NCBI RefSeq assembly: GCF_003480315.1
Contig: NZ_QUIV01000002.1
Span: forward strand, 324-64,323
Length of the DNA stretch: 64,000 bases
Origin: Clostridium sp. AM33-3
Lineage (GTDB): Bacteria > Bacillota > Clostridia > Lachnospirales > Lachnospiraceae
Direction of reading: 5' to 3'
The notes under the pieces were generated by a model. That model was not told the origin of the DNA. It ran no database searches and saw only the letters and a list, made by a program, of their open reading frames with translations. Positions 26,356 to 35,067 of this stretch are shown one piece after another (positions within the stretch are counted from its first letter, which is position 1; each line of letters begins with the position of its first letter). The translations under genes and the position numbers were made by a program.

Positions 26356-28393
26356 AATACTCCTTTCTAAGCTGTGCGATTTTGGATAACAGATCTTGAT
26401 GCGGGAAGGTGTCATACATGTTTTTTGCAAATTCTTTCCATTGTTTGGCCTCTTCTGGGGTTACTTCTATGATTTTCATGCCTTTTTCCTGGGTAAGAAT
26501 TCTCTTACAGTTCTGGTTAATAACCTCCTGCTGTTCTTGAAAAATCCAGTTTGTGGTTTCCAGGGCTGCTGACTGGATTACGTTCTGCTGTTCTGTGGAC
26601 AGCTTACTCCAAGTGTTTTTGGATACATAGAGAGCCTCGGTACTCAGATAATATTTCAGGCGAGTGATATAAGTCTGCTCTTCGTAAAATTTCATACCGA
26701 GCGTGTTGCTGTATGGATTTTCCTGACATTCGATAATGCCGGCATGGAGGGCATCCTTAACATCGTTGTAGTTCATTTTAATGGGAATGGCTCCCATACT
26801 GCGATAGTATTCGTCCAGGGCTTCCGTAAACATGACCCGAACTTTCCGACCGGCCAGATCCTGTGGTGTATGGATCGGTTCTTTGGAGGTCAGATACCGC
26901 CAGCCCATGGACCAGATGTTCAGGCATTTTACGCCGATGGTGTCCAGATAAGGTTCGATTTCCTGCAGAATGAGGCTGTTCAAGAGGTACTTCGCTTCTG
27001 AGTTGGAATGGAACAGAAATGGATAATCCAGTACCTTTGAGCGGTTATTGGTAAAACGGTTCATTACACCAGTGGCTGCAACGATAAAGTCGATAGAGCC
27101 GGAGCGGAGAATCTCGAACAGGTGGTCATTGTTTCCGGAAATGGAGAGTGTGTGGATGTTGATATTGATTGCACCTCCAGAATTTTTACTGACCAGATCC
27201 GCCATTTTCTGCATACCCTGATGAAGCACGGAATTCGGCTGAATGACAATGCCAGCCTGCAGAGTGATCTTCTGATTGACATGCAGGGCAAATGCCCGGA
27301 GTGTCATGCGGTCAAAATCATTTTGTGCCGGATTTAAGCCGGTTACATTTTTTAATTTGGCGGCCCGCTGTAGCATGGTATTACGATGCAGCCCCAGGCT
27401 TTCTGCAGTTCGGGAAAGATTCTGATCATGCCTGGATAATTCAATAGCTGTTTCCAGTAAAAGTGGCTGAGTGGAAAGCTGTTGGGATAGAACATGAAAA
27501 CGGCTGTTCCAGTAACCAGGGGAAATTCGGCTGGCCAGAAATTCAAATATATAGTTTTTGATTTGGAGACTCAGCGCGGCATCTGCATTGAGATAGTCAT
27601 AATTTGTAATGAGAAACAGTGCCTCAAGATAGCTGTTTCTTAAATTTGGAAGATCTTCATAAGTACTTCCGATTCCTGCATGCAAAAGGATTCCCTGCTG
27701 TTTCTTCATATCTTTTACAATGGAGTCTGCATAGCCGGAAAGCATGTCTGGCCGGTCAGATTCACAAAGGTTCTGAGTGTCTTTGTAGATCACATATCGT
27801 TCTGAACTTAAAAATCCGAAAATATCATCTTTTGAATAGAGGGAGTGACTGGTGATTAGGCTCTCTATTGCGGTCTCGGAAGAATCAAATTTATAGCTGA
27901 AGGCATGTTTGTTCTGATGTGCGATTTCAAGAAGGATGGCACAGCGTGGACAGTTATAGCGGTAGTCGAAATCCTTCATGATCGGTTCAATTTCCGAGAT
28001 TCCCTGGTGGATGTTGGAGAGCTGATTTACCAGAATACTTCGGGTGTTGGCCATTTGGCTGTGCCGATCTGATATCTGCGGAGCAATAAGAAGGCTGGTC
28101 AGCGTTTTTAAATAAGCAGATAGCTGAACACTATTTTTGTCAAAGATCAGAAAGTAACAGACCAGGGTTTCTTCCACGTAAAAAGGTGTAATGGTGATTC
28201 CGAAGTGTTGTGCGGCCTTGTTTGGGTCATTGGTTGCGATACAGTAGGTGAGAACATCCTGTGTATAGGAAGTAACATCGGTGTGAGTACAGCTAAGTGC
28301 CTGCCAGGAAGGACTGGCAATCAAAATGGTTTTATTGCATACAGTCTGAATGTTGCTGATTAAAAACTGGAGATTTAAATCACTTAAGTACAT
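26342..28393 (-). CDS. Fusion of a CdaR/PucR-type regulator with a TRAP (DctP) solute-binding domain
   Basis: A 683-residue protein with two clear parts. Residues 1-370 are a CdaR-like regulator ending in the PucR HTH NLSRTAESLGLHRNTMLQRA (326-345) and NVTGLNPAQNDFDRMTLRAF. Residues about 375-683 are a complete DctP-type binding protein without signal peptide: ITLQAGIVIQPNSVLHQGMQ, DLAGRKVRVM with the substrate-binding Arg, and the ECQENPYSNT Asn motif. The separate DctP encoded next door has the matching LKIRVM and AQENPF. The protein should be cytoplasmic and could sense the imported acid directly. AAGGAGGTC precedes the ATG. It heads an operon with the CdaR gene and larA. Architecture is seen; sensing role is inference. 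Confidence 0.9.
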   Translation of the reverse strand: MYLSDLNLQFLISNIQTVCNKTILIASPSWQALSCTHTDVTSYTQDVLTYCIATNDPNKAAQHFGITITPFYVEETLVCYFLIFDKNSVQLSAYLKTLTSLLIAPQISDRHSQMANTRSILVNQLSNIHQGISEIEPIMKDFDYRYNCPRCAILLEIAHQNKHAFSYKFDSSETAIESLITSHSLYSKDDIFGFLSSERYVIYKDTQNLCESDRPDMLSGYADSIVKDMKKQQGILLHAGIGSTYEDLPNLRNSYLEALFLITNYDYLNADAALSLQIKNYIFEFLASRISPGYWNSRFHVLSQQLSTQPLLLETAIELSRHDQNLSRTAESLGLHRNTMLQRAAKLKNVTGLNPAQNDFDRMTLRAFALHVNQKITLQAGIVIQPNSVLHQGMQKMADLVSKNSGGAININIHTLSISGNNDHLFEILRSGSIDFIVAATGVMNRFTNNRSKVLDYPFLFHSNSEAKYLLNSLILQEIEPYLDTIGVKCLNIWSMGWRYLTSKEPIHTPQDLAGRKVRVMFTEALDEYYRSMGAIPIKMNYNDVKDALHAGIIECQENPYSNTLGMKFYEEQTYITRLKYYLSTEALYVSKNTWSKLSTEQQNVIQSAALETTNWIFQEQQEVINQNCKRILTQEKGMKIIEVTPEEAKQWKEFAKNMYDTFPHQDLLSKIAQLRKEYYAGK

Positions 28394-28507
28394 GGTATGA
28401 CCTCCTTATACAGGAAGTATAACATTGAATGAAAAGATCGGAAATGTGCACGAGATACAATCTTAAAAAAGAAAAATTATCGAATCAACACATAAAGACT
28501 GGAAAAA

Positions 28508-28646
28508 TGCTGAAAAAGCATAAAAATCACCCTGGAATACGGAAGTAATTTTCAGCACATATAAATATGGTGTGCTGAAAATACAAAAAAGCAGAGAGCT
28601 TGTTATATCTGACCAATATTGTTTTTAAATATGCCTATTGCTATAC
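28508..28646 (+). promoter_or_regulatory. Divergent control region: operator-like inverted repeat and TRAP promoter
   Basis: ATTTTCAGCACA (28548-28559) is a perfect 12-bp inverted match of TGTGCTGAAAAT (28571-28582) with an 11-nt spacer. TGCTGAAAA recurs alone at 28508-28516. Downstream, TTGTTT (28618-28623) and TATACT (28641-28646) with 17-bp spacing form the likely dctP promoter. The repeat lies between the two divergent operons and is the best candidate binding site for one of the two CdaR-type proteins. Confidence 0.65.
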
Positions 28647-28700
28647 TTAAGGCACATTCGAAACAGGAAACAAGGTCAGTAAGAAACGGGAGGTTACAAC

Positions 28701-29840
28701 ATGAAGAAAACATTTAAGAAACTGATTGCGCTTACATCAGCAGTATCCCTGACAGCTTTATCTGTAGCAGGATGCGGCGGCAGTTCTCAGACTTCTGCAG
28801 ATGCAGGGAAGGGAAGCGAACAGAGTCAGGCCGCTGCAGAAACAAAAGAAGAAACGACTGATGCAGCTGCTTCACAGGATACGTCAGATGGTACGGATTA
28901 CACACAGGGGGATAAGATTACAATTAAAATTGCCCATGTAAGTCAGGAAGGTGTACCGATTGATGTGGCATCAAAAAAATTAGGTGATATGCTGAACGAA
29001 AAGACCGGAGGCAGGATCACGGTAAATGTATTTCCTGCATCTGCTCTTGGCAATAATACGGAGTTATTAGAGCAGCTTCAGATGGGAACTCTGGAAATGG
29101 CTATTTCGTCAGTAGCATTTCTGGGAGCATTTACAGAGACAACCAAGCTTTTGGATCTTCCGTATCTGTTCCAGTCTAACGAAGCAGCAGAAGAAGTGCT
29201 GGACGGAGATGTTGGACAGACAATTTTTGAAAATCTGCAGCCGGCAGGATTTGAGGGAATGGCATGGTTGGCAACCGGCTGGCGTCATGTGACAGCAAAC
29301 AAGGAGATCCATAAGCCGGAGGACATGAAGGGCTTAAAGATTCGTGTTATGGAAAACCAGATGCATATTGATCATTTTAATGCATTAGGCGCATCTGCTG
29401 TTCCGATGGCATTCTCTGAGCTTTACACCGCTCTCCAGAACGGAACCATGGACGCACAGGAAAATCCATTTGCGAATATTGACGGAAACAGACTGTATGA
29501 AGTACAGAAATACATCATCAAGACCGGCCATATTTACGATACCAGCCCACTTCTGGCATCCAAAACATGGTGGGATTCCCTCAGCGAGTCTGATCAGAAG
29601 CTGATCCGGGAATGTGTCAACGAGATGGTAACCTATGAACGTGAATTATCTGCAAGCAATGAGGCTGAACTTGAAGAAAAGATCGGAAATAACGGAACGA
29701 ACGTCGTAATCACACTGACTGATGAGGAACGTCAGGCATTCAAAGACGCGGCACAGCCGGTTTATGATAAGTATGGTCCGGAAATTGGAGAAGATTTGAT
29801 CAGCCAGGTCAATGAGATCAACCAGAAATATGTAAAATAA
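28701..29840 (+). CDS. dctP: TRAP transporter solute-binding lipoprotein
   Basis: A 379-residue DctP family protein. Lipobox SVAGC (Cys25) is followed by a Ser/Ala/Glu linker, then ITIKIAHVSQEGVPIDVASK and TGGRITVNVFP. The conserved carboxylate-binding Arg lies in LKIRVME and the Asn in DAQENPFAN. It captures a carboxylic acid outside the cell and delivers it to DctQM. GGGAGG ribosome site. First gene of the + strand operon. Its domain is clearly related to the C-terminal half of the divergently encoded regulator. Confidence 0.94.
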   Translation: MKKTFKKLIALTSAVSLTALSVAGCGGSSQTSADAGKGSEQSQAAAETKEETTDAAASQDTSDGTDYTQGDKITIKIAHVSQEGVPIDVASKKLGDMLNEKTGGRITVNVFPASALGNNTELLEQLQMGTLEMAISSVAFLGAFTETTKLLDLPYLFQSNEAAEEVLDGDVGQTIFENLQPAGFEGMAWLATGWRHVTANKEIHKPEDMKGLKIRVMENQMHIDHFNALGASAVPMAFSELYTALQNGTMDAQENPFANIDGNRLYEVQKYIIKTGHIYDTSPLLASKTWWDSLSESDQKLIRECVNEMVTYERELSASNEAELEEKIGNNGTNVVITLTDEERQAFKDAAQPVYDKYGPEIGEDLISQVNEINQKYVK

Positions 29841-29907
29841 TTTATCAGTCAGGCTGTCGGAATCAGGGTTACCGGAGATCGGCAGCCTATGTTATAAGGA
29901 GAACAGA

Positions 29908-30405
29908 ATGGAAGAAAACAGAAAAAAAGTACCTTTTTATAATCAGATAGAAAAGTACATGATTGTGAGTATGTTTCTTGTAATGACAGTGATTATTGCG
30001 CTGAATGTAGTGACGCGATTTGTGTTTAATTTTACGCTTTCTTGGGGCGAACAGCTTGCAAGGCTGCTTCTGGTATGGACTTCTTTTGCCGGGATTAGCT
30101 GGGCCGGCATGATTAACGCACATATGCGCGTTACGGCATTATCTCTTGCGTTTAAGAAGAATCCCAAAATATTTGAAATTATTTATTTACTTGGAGATAT
30201 TGTGGCAGTGATTTACGGTTTTTATCTGTCCTGGCAGATTTTTGGTGTCATGATATTGGTGAAAAACCAGGGTCAGGTATTATCCGCTCTTCCGCTAGTA
30301 CCGAAGTGGATTATGTATCTTGCCGGAGTGCTGGGCATGGCGGGAATGAGTATTCGCATCATCCAGAGGCGTGTAGGGGAATTTCGAGGTACAGAACAGG
30401 AATAG
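29908..30405 (+). CDS. dctQ: TRAP transporter small permease
   Basis: A 165-residue DctQ-family protein with four transmembrane helices and the family signature SWGEQLARLLLVWTSFAG. It partners the large permease encoded 12 bp downstream. Ribosome site AAGGAG just before the ATG. Confidence 0.92.
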   Translation: MEENRKKVPFYNQIEKYMIVSMFLVMTVIIALNVVTRFVFNFTLSWGEQLARLLLVWTSFAGISWAGMINAHMRVTALSLAFKKNPKIFEIIYLLGDIVAVIYGFYLSWQIFGVMILVKNQGQVLSALPLVPKWIMYLAGVLGMAGMSIRIIQRRVGEFRGTEQE

Positions 30406-30417
30406 GAGGATAAACGT

Positions 30418-31716
30418 ATGATAGGAACAATGTTAGGGGTATTGTTTGTGTGCCTGATCGGAACTGTTCCCATTGCGGTGAGTTTGGGATTGAGCTGTGT
30501 GGCTACATTTGTATTGGGCGGAGGAGGCAATATGATTCAGATGCTGGCCCAGTCCATGGTGACCAGTATGGATTCGTTTTCTTTGATGGCAATTCCGTTT
30601 TTTATGCTGGTCGGAAGCTTGATGGAGTATGGCGGAATCGCAAAAAAGCTGGTTGATGTAGCGGAAATGATGACAGGAAACATGCCTGGAGGTCTTGGTA
30701 TGGCAGCGATTGTTGCTTCTATGTTCTTTGCTGCAATCTCCGGTTCCGGTCCGGCAACAGCTGCAGCTATAGGCGGTATTATGATCGGAGCTATGGTATC
30801 CCAGGGTTACTCCAAAGGCTATAGCGGCGCACTGATCGCGGCAGGCAGTACCATTGGTCCGGTTATCCCGCCGTCCATTCCCATGATCATGTATGGTGTC
30901 ACTATTGGCGTTTCTGTATCTTATATGTTCATTGCCGGCATCATTCCTGGTATTTTAATGGGTGTTGCATTGATGATCTATAACTATTTTACCAGTAAGA
31001 AGCGTGGATATAAGGGAAGAGAAACGCAGGCAAAAACCGCCGCGGAAAAAGCAAAAGTGCTGAAAGACGCGATCCCTGCAATTCTGATGCCGATCATTAT
31101 TCTGGGTGGTATTTATTCCGGTGTGTTTACCCCGACCGAATCTGCCGTAATCGGTGTGGTTTATTCAATTATTGTAGCGGTATTTGTGTATCATCAGTTG
31201 ACCTGGAAGCGTTTCTGTCAGGCTATGTTTGACGCGACAATTACCTCAGCAACCATTATGGTACTGTTTGGTGCGGCGAATACCTTTGGCCGTATTCTGA
31301 CTATGAACAGCGTGCCGACTATGGTGACCCAGTGGATGCTTTCTGTAACATCTTCAAAGGCACTGATCATGCTGATGATCAATATTGCGTTACTGATTAT
31401 TGGTATGTTTCTGGATACGATTTCTTCCATTGTATTATTTGGACCGATTTTTGCACCGATCGCGATTGCAATTGGTTATGATCCGCTTCATTTTGGAATT
31501 ATCATGGTGATCAACCTTTGTATTGGCATGATCACACCGCCAATGGGAGGCAATCTGTTTGTAGCGCAGAGAGTTTCCAACACAACTTTTGAGGAAATTT
31601 TTAAGGATACGCTTCCGATGATTCTGGTATTATATCTGCTTCTTGCGCTTTTGATCATATTCCCACAGATTACCATGTTCCTGCCGAAACTGCTTGGCTA
31701 TGTATATAACGGATAA
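30418..31716 (+). CDS. dctM: TRAP transporter large permease
   Basis: A 432-residue DctM with about 11-12 transmembrane segments. Typical motifs are AIPFFMLVGSLMEYGGIAKK, GSGPATAAAIGGIMIGAMV, AAGSTIGPVIPPSIPMIMYG and ITPPMGGNLFVAQ. It catalyses Na+-coupled uptake of the acid delivered by DctP. GGAGG upstream. Confidence 0.95.
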   Translation: MIGTMLGVLFVCLIGTVPIAVSLGLSCVATFVLGGGGNMIQMLAQSMVTSMDSFSLMAIPFFMLVGSLMEYGGIAKKLVDVAEMMTGNMPGGLGMAAIVASMFFAAISGSGPATAAAIGGIMIGAMVSQGYSKGYSGALIAAGSTIGPVIPPSIPMIMYGVTIGVSVSYMFIAGIIPGILMGVALMIYNYFTSKKRGYKGRETQAKTAAEKAKVLKDAIPAILMPIIILGGIYSGVFTPTESAVIGVVYSIIVAVFVYHQLTWKRFCQAMFDATITSATIMVLFGAANTFGRILTMNSVPTMVTQWMLSVTSSKALIMLMINIALLIIGMFLDTISSIVLFGPIFAPIAIAIGYDPLHFGIIMVINLCIGMITPPMGGNLFVAQRVSNTTFEEIFKDTLPMILVLYLLLALLIIFPQITMFLPKLLGYVYNG

Positions 31717-31733
31717 AAAGGAGAGAGTGCGAT

Positions 31734-32489
31734 ATGTTTATGAATGTAGAATTAATGGTCGATGAAAAATTGATTCGCGGAGATGTCAGAACTCCAGAGG
31801 GAGACGGGCCATTCCCAACCGTGTGTTTTTACCATGGATTCTGCGTGGACCGGATTGGTATTATGAGGCTACATGAGCTTTTTGCAAGAAAGTGTGTGGA
31901 AAACGGAATTGCCTGTGTGAAATTTGATTTTTACGGTTGTGGAGAGAGTGACGGCGATTTTTCTGAGATGCGTTATCTGGATGAGATTGAGCAGGCAAAG
32001 GCAATTTATAATTGGACAAAAGAACAGAGCTGGTGTGATCCGGATAATCTTTATCCGGTAGGACACAGCCTTGGCGGAGCAATTGTTTCAAATATCATTC
32101 CGGAATTACAGCCCAAGGGAGCAATTATGTGGGCACCTGGCAATGTGGCATATTATGATATCAGCAGCAGAGTGCATGCGATTCCGGGCAGTTATAAAGA
32201 GACTTACGATATCGGAGGATTAATGATGTCCAGTGAGTTCCTGAGCCAGATGCGTAAGCTTGATATTGTTAAGCGGGCTGCAGGATATGAAAAGGAAGTT
32301 TTGTTGGTTCATGGAGAGTTAGATGAAAAGGTGCCGGTTTATGCAATTGGACCATATCTGGATCTGTATGGAAAGCATGTAAAACTTGAGATTATTCCAG
32401 GATCCAATCATCAATTTAGTTCGGTATCATGGAAAAATCAGGTGTATGATTGCAGTATCGAATATTTGAAGAGAAAAATTGCAGAGTAG
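31734..32489 (+). CDS. Alpha/beta hydrolase, esterase (Est1E/cinnamoyl-esterase-like)
   Basis: A 251-residue cytoplasmic hydrolase with YHGFCVDR (oxyanion HG), DFYGCGESDG, the nucleophile elbow VGHSLGG (Ser112), an acid in HGELDEKVP and the catalytic His in PGSNHQF. The FDFYGCGESDGDF pattern and size resemble Est1E/LJ0536 feruloyl or cinnamoyl esterases. It is 17 bp after dctM, thus in the TRAP operon, which suggests the imported compound is an ester, or a thioester made from it, that is hydrolysed inside. Catalytic triad complete; substrate inferred. Confidence 0.85.
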   Translation: MFMNVELMVDEKLIRGDVRTPEGDGPFPTVCFYHGFCVDRIGIMRLHELFARKCVENGIACVKFDFYGCGESDGDFSEMRYLDEIEQAKAIYNWTKEQSWCDPDNLYPVGHSLGGAIVSNIIPELQPKGAIMWAPGNVAYYDISSRVHAIPGSYKETYDIGGLMMSSEFLSQMRKLDIVKRAAGYEKEVLLVHGELDEKVPVYAIGPYLDLYGKHVKLEIIPGSNHQFSSVSWKNQVYDCSIEYLKRKIAE

Positions 32490-32512
32490 AATTAAATGGG
32501 GATTCTGGGCTT

Positions 32513-32630
32513 ATGAGAATGGTGGTATTAGACGGATATACTGAAAATCCAGAGGGGCATCATCGGAAAAGCGAATATTGAAAAAATGGAAGATGGTGTG
32601 ATCATCATCAATAACAGTCATTTGTTATAG
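32513..32630 (+). pseudogene. Remnant of a D-2-hydroxyacid dehydrogenase
   Basis: The N-terminal scrap MRMVVLDGYTENP matches the start of D-isomer 2-hydroxyacid dehydrogenases. After a frame change and loss of the middle, GIIGKANIEKMEDGVIIINN matches the C-terminal part of the NAD domain just before the conserved SRG, which here is replaced by SH and a stop. Only about 40 codons of some 320 are left. It directly follows the esterase, so the operon once included a 2-hydroxyacid dehydrogenase, consistent with the LarA homologue nearby. Confidence 0.7.
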
Positions 32631-32647
32631 TTGCTATGGATCAGGAT

Positions 32648-32696
32648 GAAGAGGAAAGGCCGCAAACACACGCGGCTTCTCCTCTTCATTTTCTTT
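32648..32696 (+). terminator. Terminator of the TRAP operon
   Basis: GAAGAGGAAAGGCCGC (32648-32663) pairs with GCGGCTTCTCCTCTTC (32672-32687) with a single internal bulge, followed by ATTTTCTTTT. Confidence 0.85.
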
Positions 32697-32737
32697 TGTT
32701 ATGAATTTGGTAACGTGTTTTTTCCTGCTGGGCTTTT

Positions 32738-32926
32738 GAGCAGGCGGTATCCTTCTATCGTCTTGCGGTGGTGAATTATATAGGTTTTCATGATAAAGGC
32801 ATGCTGTTAGCAGGCGGCTGCGGAAACACCAACGGCGAACCAAAGATTGAACGCACAGGTTATCTGCAAAAAGCCTTTGAATTCGGAAAACAGATATATC
32901 CGGAAGAATTAAACACAGATCAATAA
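32738..32926 (+). pseudogene. C-terminal remnant of a flavodoxin-fold NAD(P)H oxidoreductase
   Basis: An open stretch encodes EQAVSFYRLAVVNYIGFHDK, then GMLLAGGCGNTNGEPKIERT and GYLQKAFEFGKQIYPEELNT before the stop at 32924. This resembles the end of NADPH-dependent FMN reductase/flavodoxin family proteins. No start codon or N-terminal half exists upstream. Its end overlaps the end of the convergent PanE-like gene by a few bases. Family assignment is moderate. Confidence 0.55.
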
Positions 32927-33846
32927 TCAAATTTTCCGTCGTTCTTTTCTTCCAGTGCTTTGATCAGATTGTAAGTCATTTCATTATAAGGGCATTCCAC
33001 GCCAACCTCTTTTCCCATGCGGATCAGGGCACCGGAAAACATATCAATCTCGGTATGTCGGTGTGCATCAAGATCCTGCAGGGTGGAATAGCGCTGGGAC
33101 GGAAGCCATTTGGCGGCTTTAAATTCATCTGTTAAGGGAATGCCCTTTGCATTGGCTACCAGGACAACCTCATGGCGCATTCTGCGCATAATGGCATCTG
33201 CATAGATGCTGTCATCATAAACTCCGATGCCGACACCAAGAATGGCCTGAGGCAGATTGCGGGAAACATTTAAGCCGAATTTATCCCACATATCTAGCAG
33301 GATATCATCACTTAAATGAAGAGTAACCGGTGTGTCAGCAAAAATCTCCGCAATAGCAGCAAGCCTTGGATCCTGGCAGGCAGGCTGGTTCGGAATTCCG
33401 ATGTAGATTCCGTTGTAGCCTTTTGGAAGTGAAAAATGAATGGAATTTCCGATTCGATGGGAGGCAATGCGGATCAGAGAGTAAATCATATGCTCCATGC
33501 CGATGCGCTGACCAATGAGCTCCTCACTGTCGACACCGTTTAGGAGGCTGACCACCATGGTATGTTTATCAGTGATGGTCTCGATATCCGGCAGAGAATC
33601 GCGAAGCTGGGTGTATTTTGTACAGACAAACAGAAGATCCACACCATGGGCTTCGGCCGGTGTTTTTATATGAAGAGAATAGACTTTGTCATTGATATTC
33701 AGGCCATTTTTGGCGAGACGGTCTTTTCGTTCCCCATCTGCGATGACCCAGAGATTTTCTTTATACTTGTCGGAAAGTCCCATAACCAGGTAGGAACCTA
33801 CTGCGCCTGCGCCCAGAATGGCGATGGTGCGGATATGCTGATTCAT
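32920..33846 (-). CDS. Ketopantoate reductase family protein (PanE/ApbA-like)
   Basis: A 308-residue NADP-dependent reductase. N-terminal Rossmann motif ILGAGAVGSYLVMGL, then LLFVCTKYTQL, VSLLNGVDSEE and, in the helical domain, DMWDKFGLNVSRN with the PanE-type catalytic Lys and Asn. The C-terminal HRHTEIDMFSGALIRMG matches the family EIDxxnGxi region. Start at 33846 follows GAGGAGG. It may reduce 2-ketopantoate for CoA synthesis, but paralogues act on other 2-keto acids; its position beside a 2-hydroxyacid locus makes the latter plausible. Confidence 0.88.
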   Translation of the reverse strand: MNQHIRTIAILGAGAVGSYLVMGLSDKYKENLWVIADGERKDRLAKNGLNINDKVYSLHIKTPAEAHGVDLLFVCTKYTQLRDSLPDIETITDKHTMVVSLLNGVDSEELIGQRIGMEHMIYSLIRIASHRIGNSIHFSLPKGYNGIYIGIPNQPACQDPRLAAIAEIFADTPVTLHLSDDILLDMWDKFGLNVSRNLPQAILGVGIGVYDDSIYADAIMRRMRHEVVLVANAKGIPLTDEFKAAKWLPSQRYSTLQDLDAHRHTEIDMFSGALIRMGKEVGVECPYNEMTYNLIKALEEKNDGKFDY

Positions 33847-33998
33847 AATTGTGTGCCTCCTCTTATCAGTTTTCATCAGAGTATGATAATGATTTTACTA
33901 TATAGCATAATGCATAAAAAAACAATTGCGAATTTGGGCAGGATGGAAAATGTGAAAAACATGAAATTTTCAAATACTGTAATTTATGTATGTAATAA

Positions 33999-34065
33999 TT
34001 GAAAACTGCATTGCTATCATGTATAATGAGGCGTAAAGAAAGGGCGGAGAATTTCTTCGCCCTTT
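33999..34065 (+). promoter_or_regulatory. Promoter and promoter-proximal hairpin of the DUF3881-like gene
   Basis: TTGAAA (33999-34004) and TATAAT (34022-34027), 17-bp spacing. AAAGGGCG (34039-34046) pairs perfectly with CGCCCTTT (34058-34065) only about 5-10 nt after the expected start. No T-run follows, so it is a 5' hairpin rather than a terminator. The 33847-34093 gap holds nothing else I can identify. Confidence 0.6.
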
Positions 34066-34093
34066 CAAATTAGACGGTTTAGAAGGTGAGCAT

Positions 34094-34972
34094 ATGCATA
34101 AATTTCTGCGAAGCATTGGCTTTAGCACATATAGAAAAAAGCGTGATATCGAAAAGCTTCTGGCATCATTGATCCCATCTGCCAAATGGCGCCGGATCCA
34201 GTTGGATGAAGAAACCAATCTCTGTGAACTGCGGGCTGAGGTGGCACCTGGTATGGGAATTGTCATGATGGGTGAGATGGATGAAGAGGGCGCCTTTCAG
34301 TGCGAATATTACTATCCTTATCTGAATTCCTCGGATGTTTCTTCTACAACGGACTGCTCGATTCAGCGGCATACGGAAAAAGAGACTTACGCGGGATTGC
34401 TCGATGAATACCGTGTTGGAATCTCTCTGATTTTCTATCTGGGAAACTGTTATGAGTACCGTGAGCGCAAGGCAAAGCGTATGCCTCGGACGACAGAATC
34501 TGTGAATCTGACCGGTCTGGCTATTGAGGGGAAGGTTCTGCTTCCACTTCACAAAACCAGAAAGCAGATTGAGATGGCGAAGGTGGCGGCAAGAGACCGC
34601 AATAACCTGTTAGAGGCAGCGAAGAAAGGCGATGAAGATGCCATGGAAACGCTGACAATTGAGGACATTGATCTGTACTCCCAGGTTTCCAGACGTGCCA
34701 TGAAGGAAGATCTGTACTCTATTGTGGACTCCAGCTTCATGCCCTGCGGCATCGAATGTGACCAGTATTCTATTATCGGTGAGATCACCGGGATTGAGAT
34801 CAGGGAAAACCGGGTAAGCGGTGAAATGGTTTATGACCTGACTATCAGCTGCAGCGATATGCTTTTCCATGTAGGAATTGCCCAGAAGGATCTGATGGGC
34901 GAGCCAAAGGTAGGACGCCGCTTTAAGGGACAGATCTGGATGCAGGGAACGGCAAAATTTGCAGAATCGTAG
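34094..34972 (+). CDS. DUF3881-like family protein, function unknown
   Basis: A 292-residue soluble protein starting MHKFLRSIGFSTYRKKRDIE, which I recognise as the DUF3881-like family of Lachnospiraceae. It has an N-terminal mixed region, a charged helical middle (TRKQIEMAKVAARDRNNLLE) and a C-terminal beta-rich domain (SIIGEITGIEIRENRVSGE). No catalytic motif or membrane segment is evident. Monocistronic with its own promoter; followed by the tRNA-Arg array. Confidence 0.65.
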   Translation: MHKFLRSIGFSTYRKKRDIEKLLASLIPSAKWRRIQLDEETNLCELRAEVAPGMGIVMMGEMDEEGAFQCEYYYPYLNSSDVSSTTDCSIQRHTEKETYAGLLDEYRVGISLIFYLGNCYEYRERKAKRMPRTTESVNLTGLAIEGKVLLPLHKTRKQIEMAKVAARDRNNLLEAAKKGDEDAMETLTIEDIDLYSQVSRRAMKEDLYSIVDSSFMPCGIECDQYSIIGEITGIEIRENRVSGEMVYDLTISCSDMLFHVGIAQKDLMGEPKVGRRFKGQIWMQGTAKFAES

Positions 34973-35028
34973 GACTTGCTATTTTGCGAGATTTTTGTTA
35001 TTCTATATAAGTACATTTCGCGTACGAT

Positions 35029-35067
35029 GTTCTCATAGTTAAATGGATATAACAAGCGCCTCCTAAG
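35029..35067 (+). pseudogene. Truncated 5' half of a tRNA-Arg (copy 1)
   Basis: GTTCTCATAGTTAAATGGAT begins a tRNA 5' half with D-arm that runs into the anticodon stem ending CGCCTCCTAAG. The 3' half is missing: after the anticodon loop the sequence switches to GTTGCGTTACAACGG. It differs from the two downstream copies, so it derives from a different tRNA-Arg(CCT) gene cut at the anticodon loop. Confidence 0.65.
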
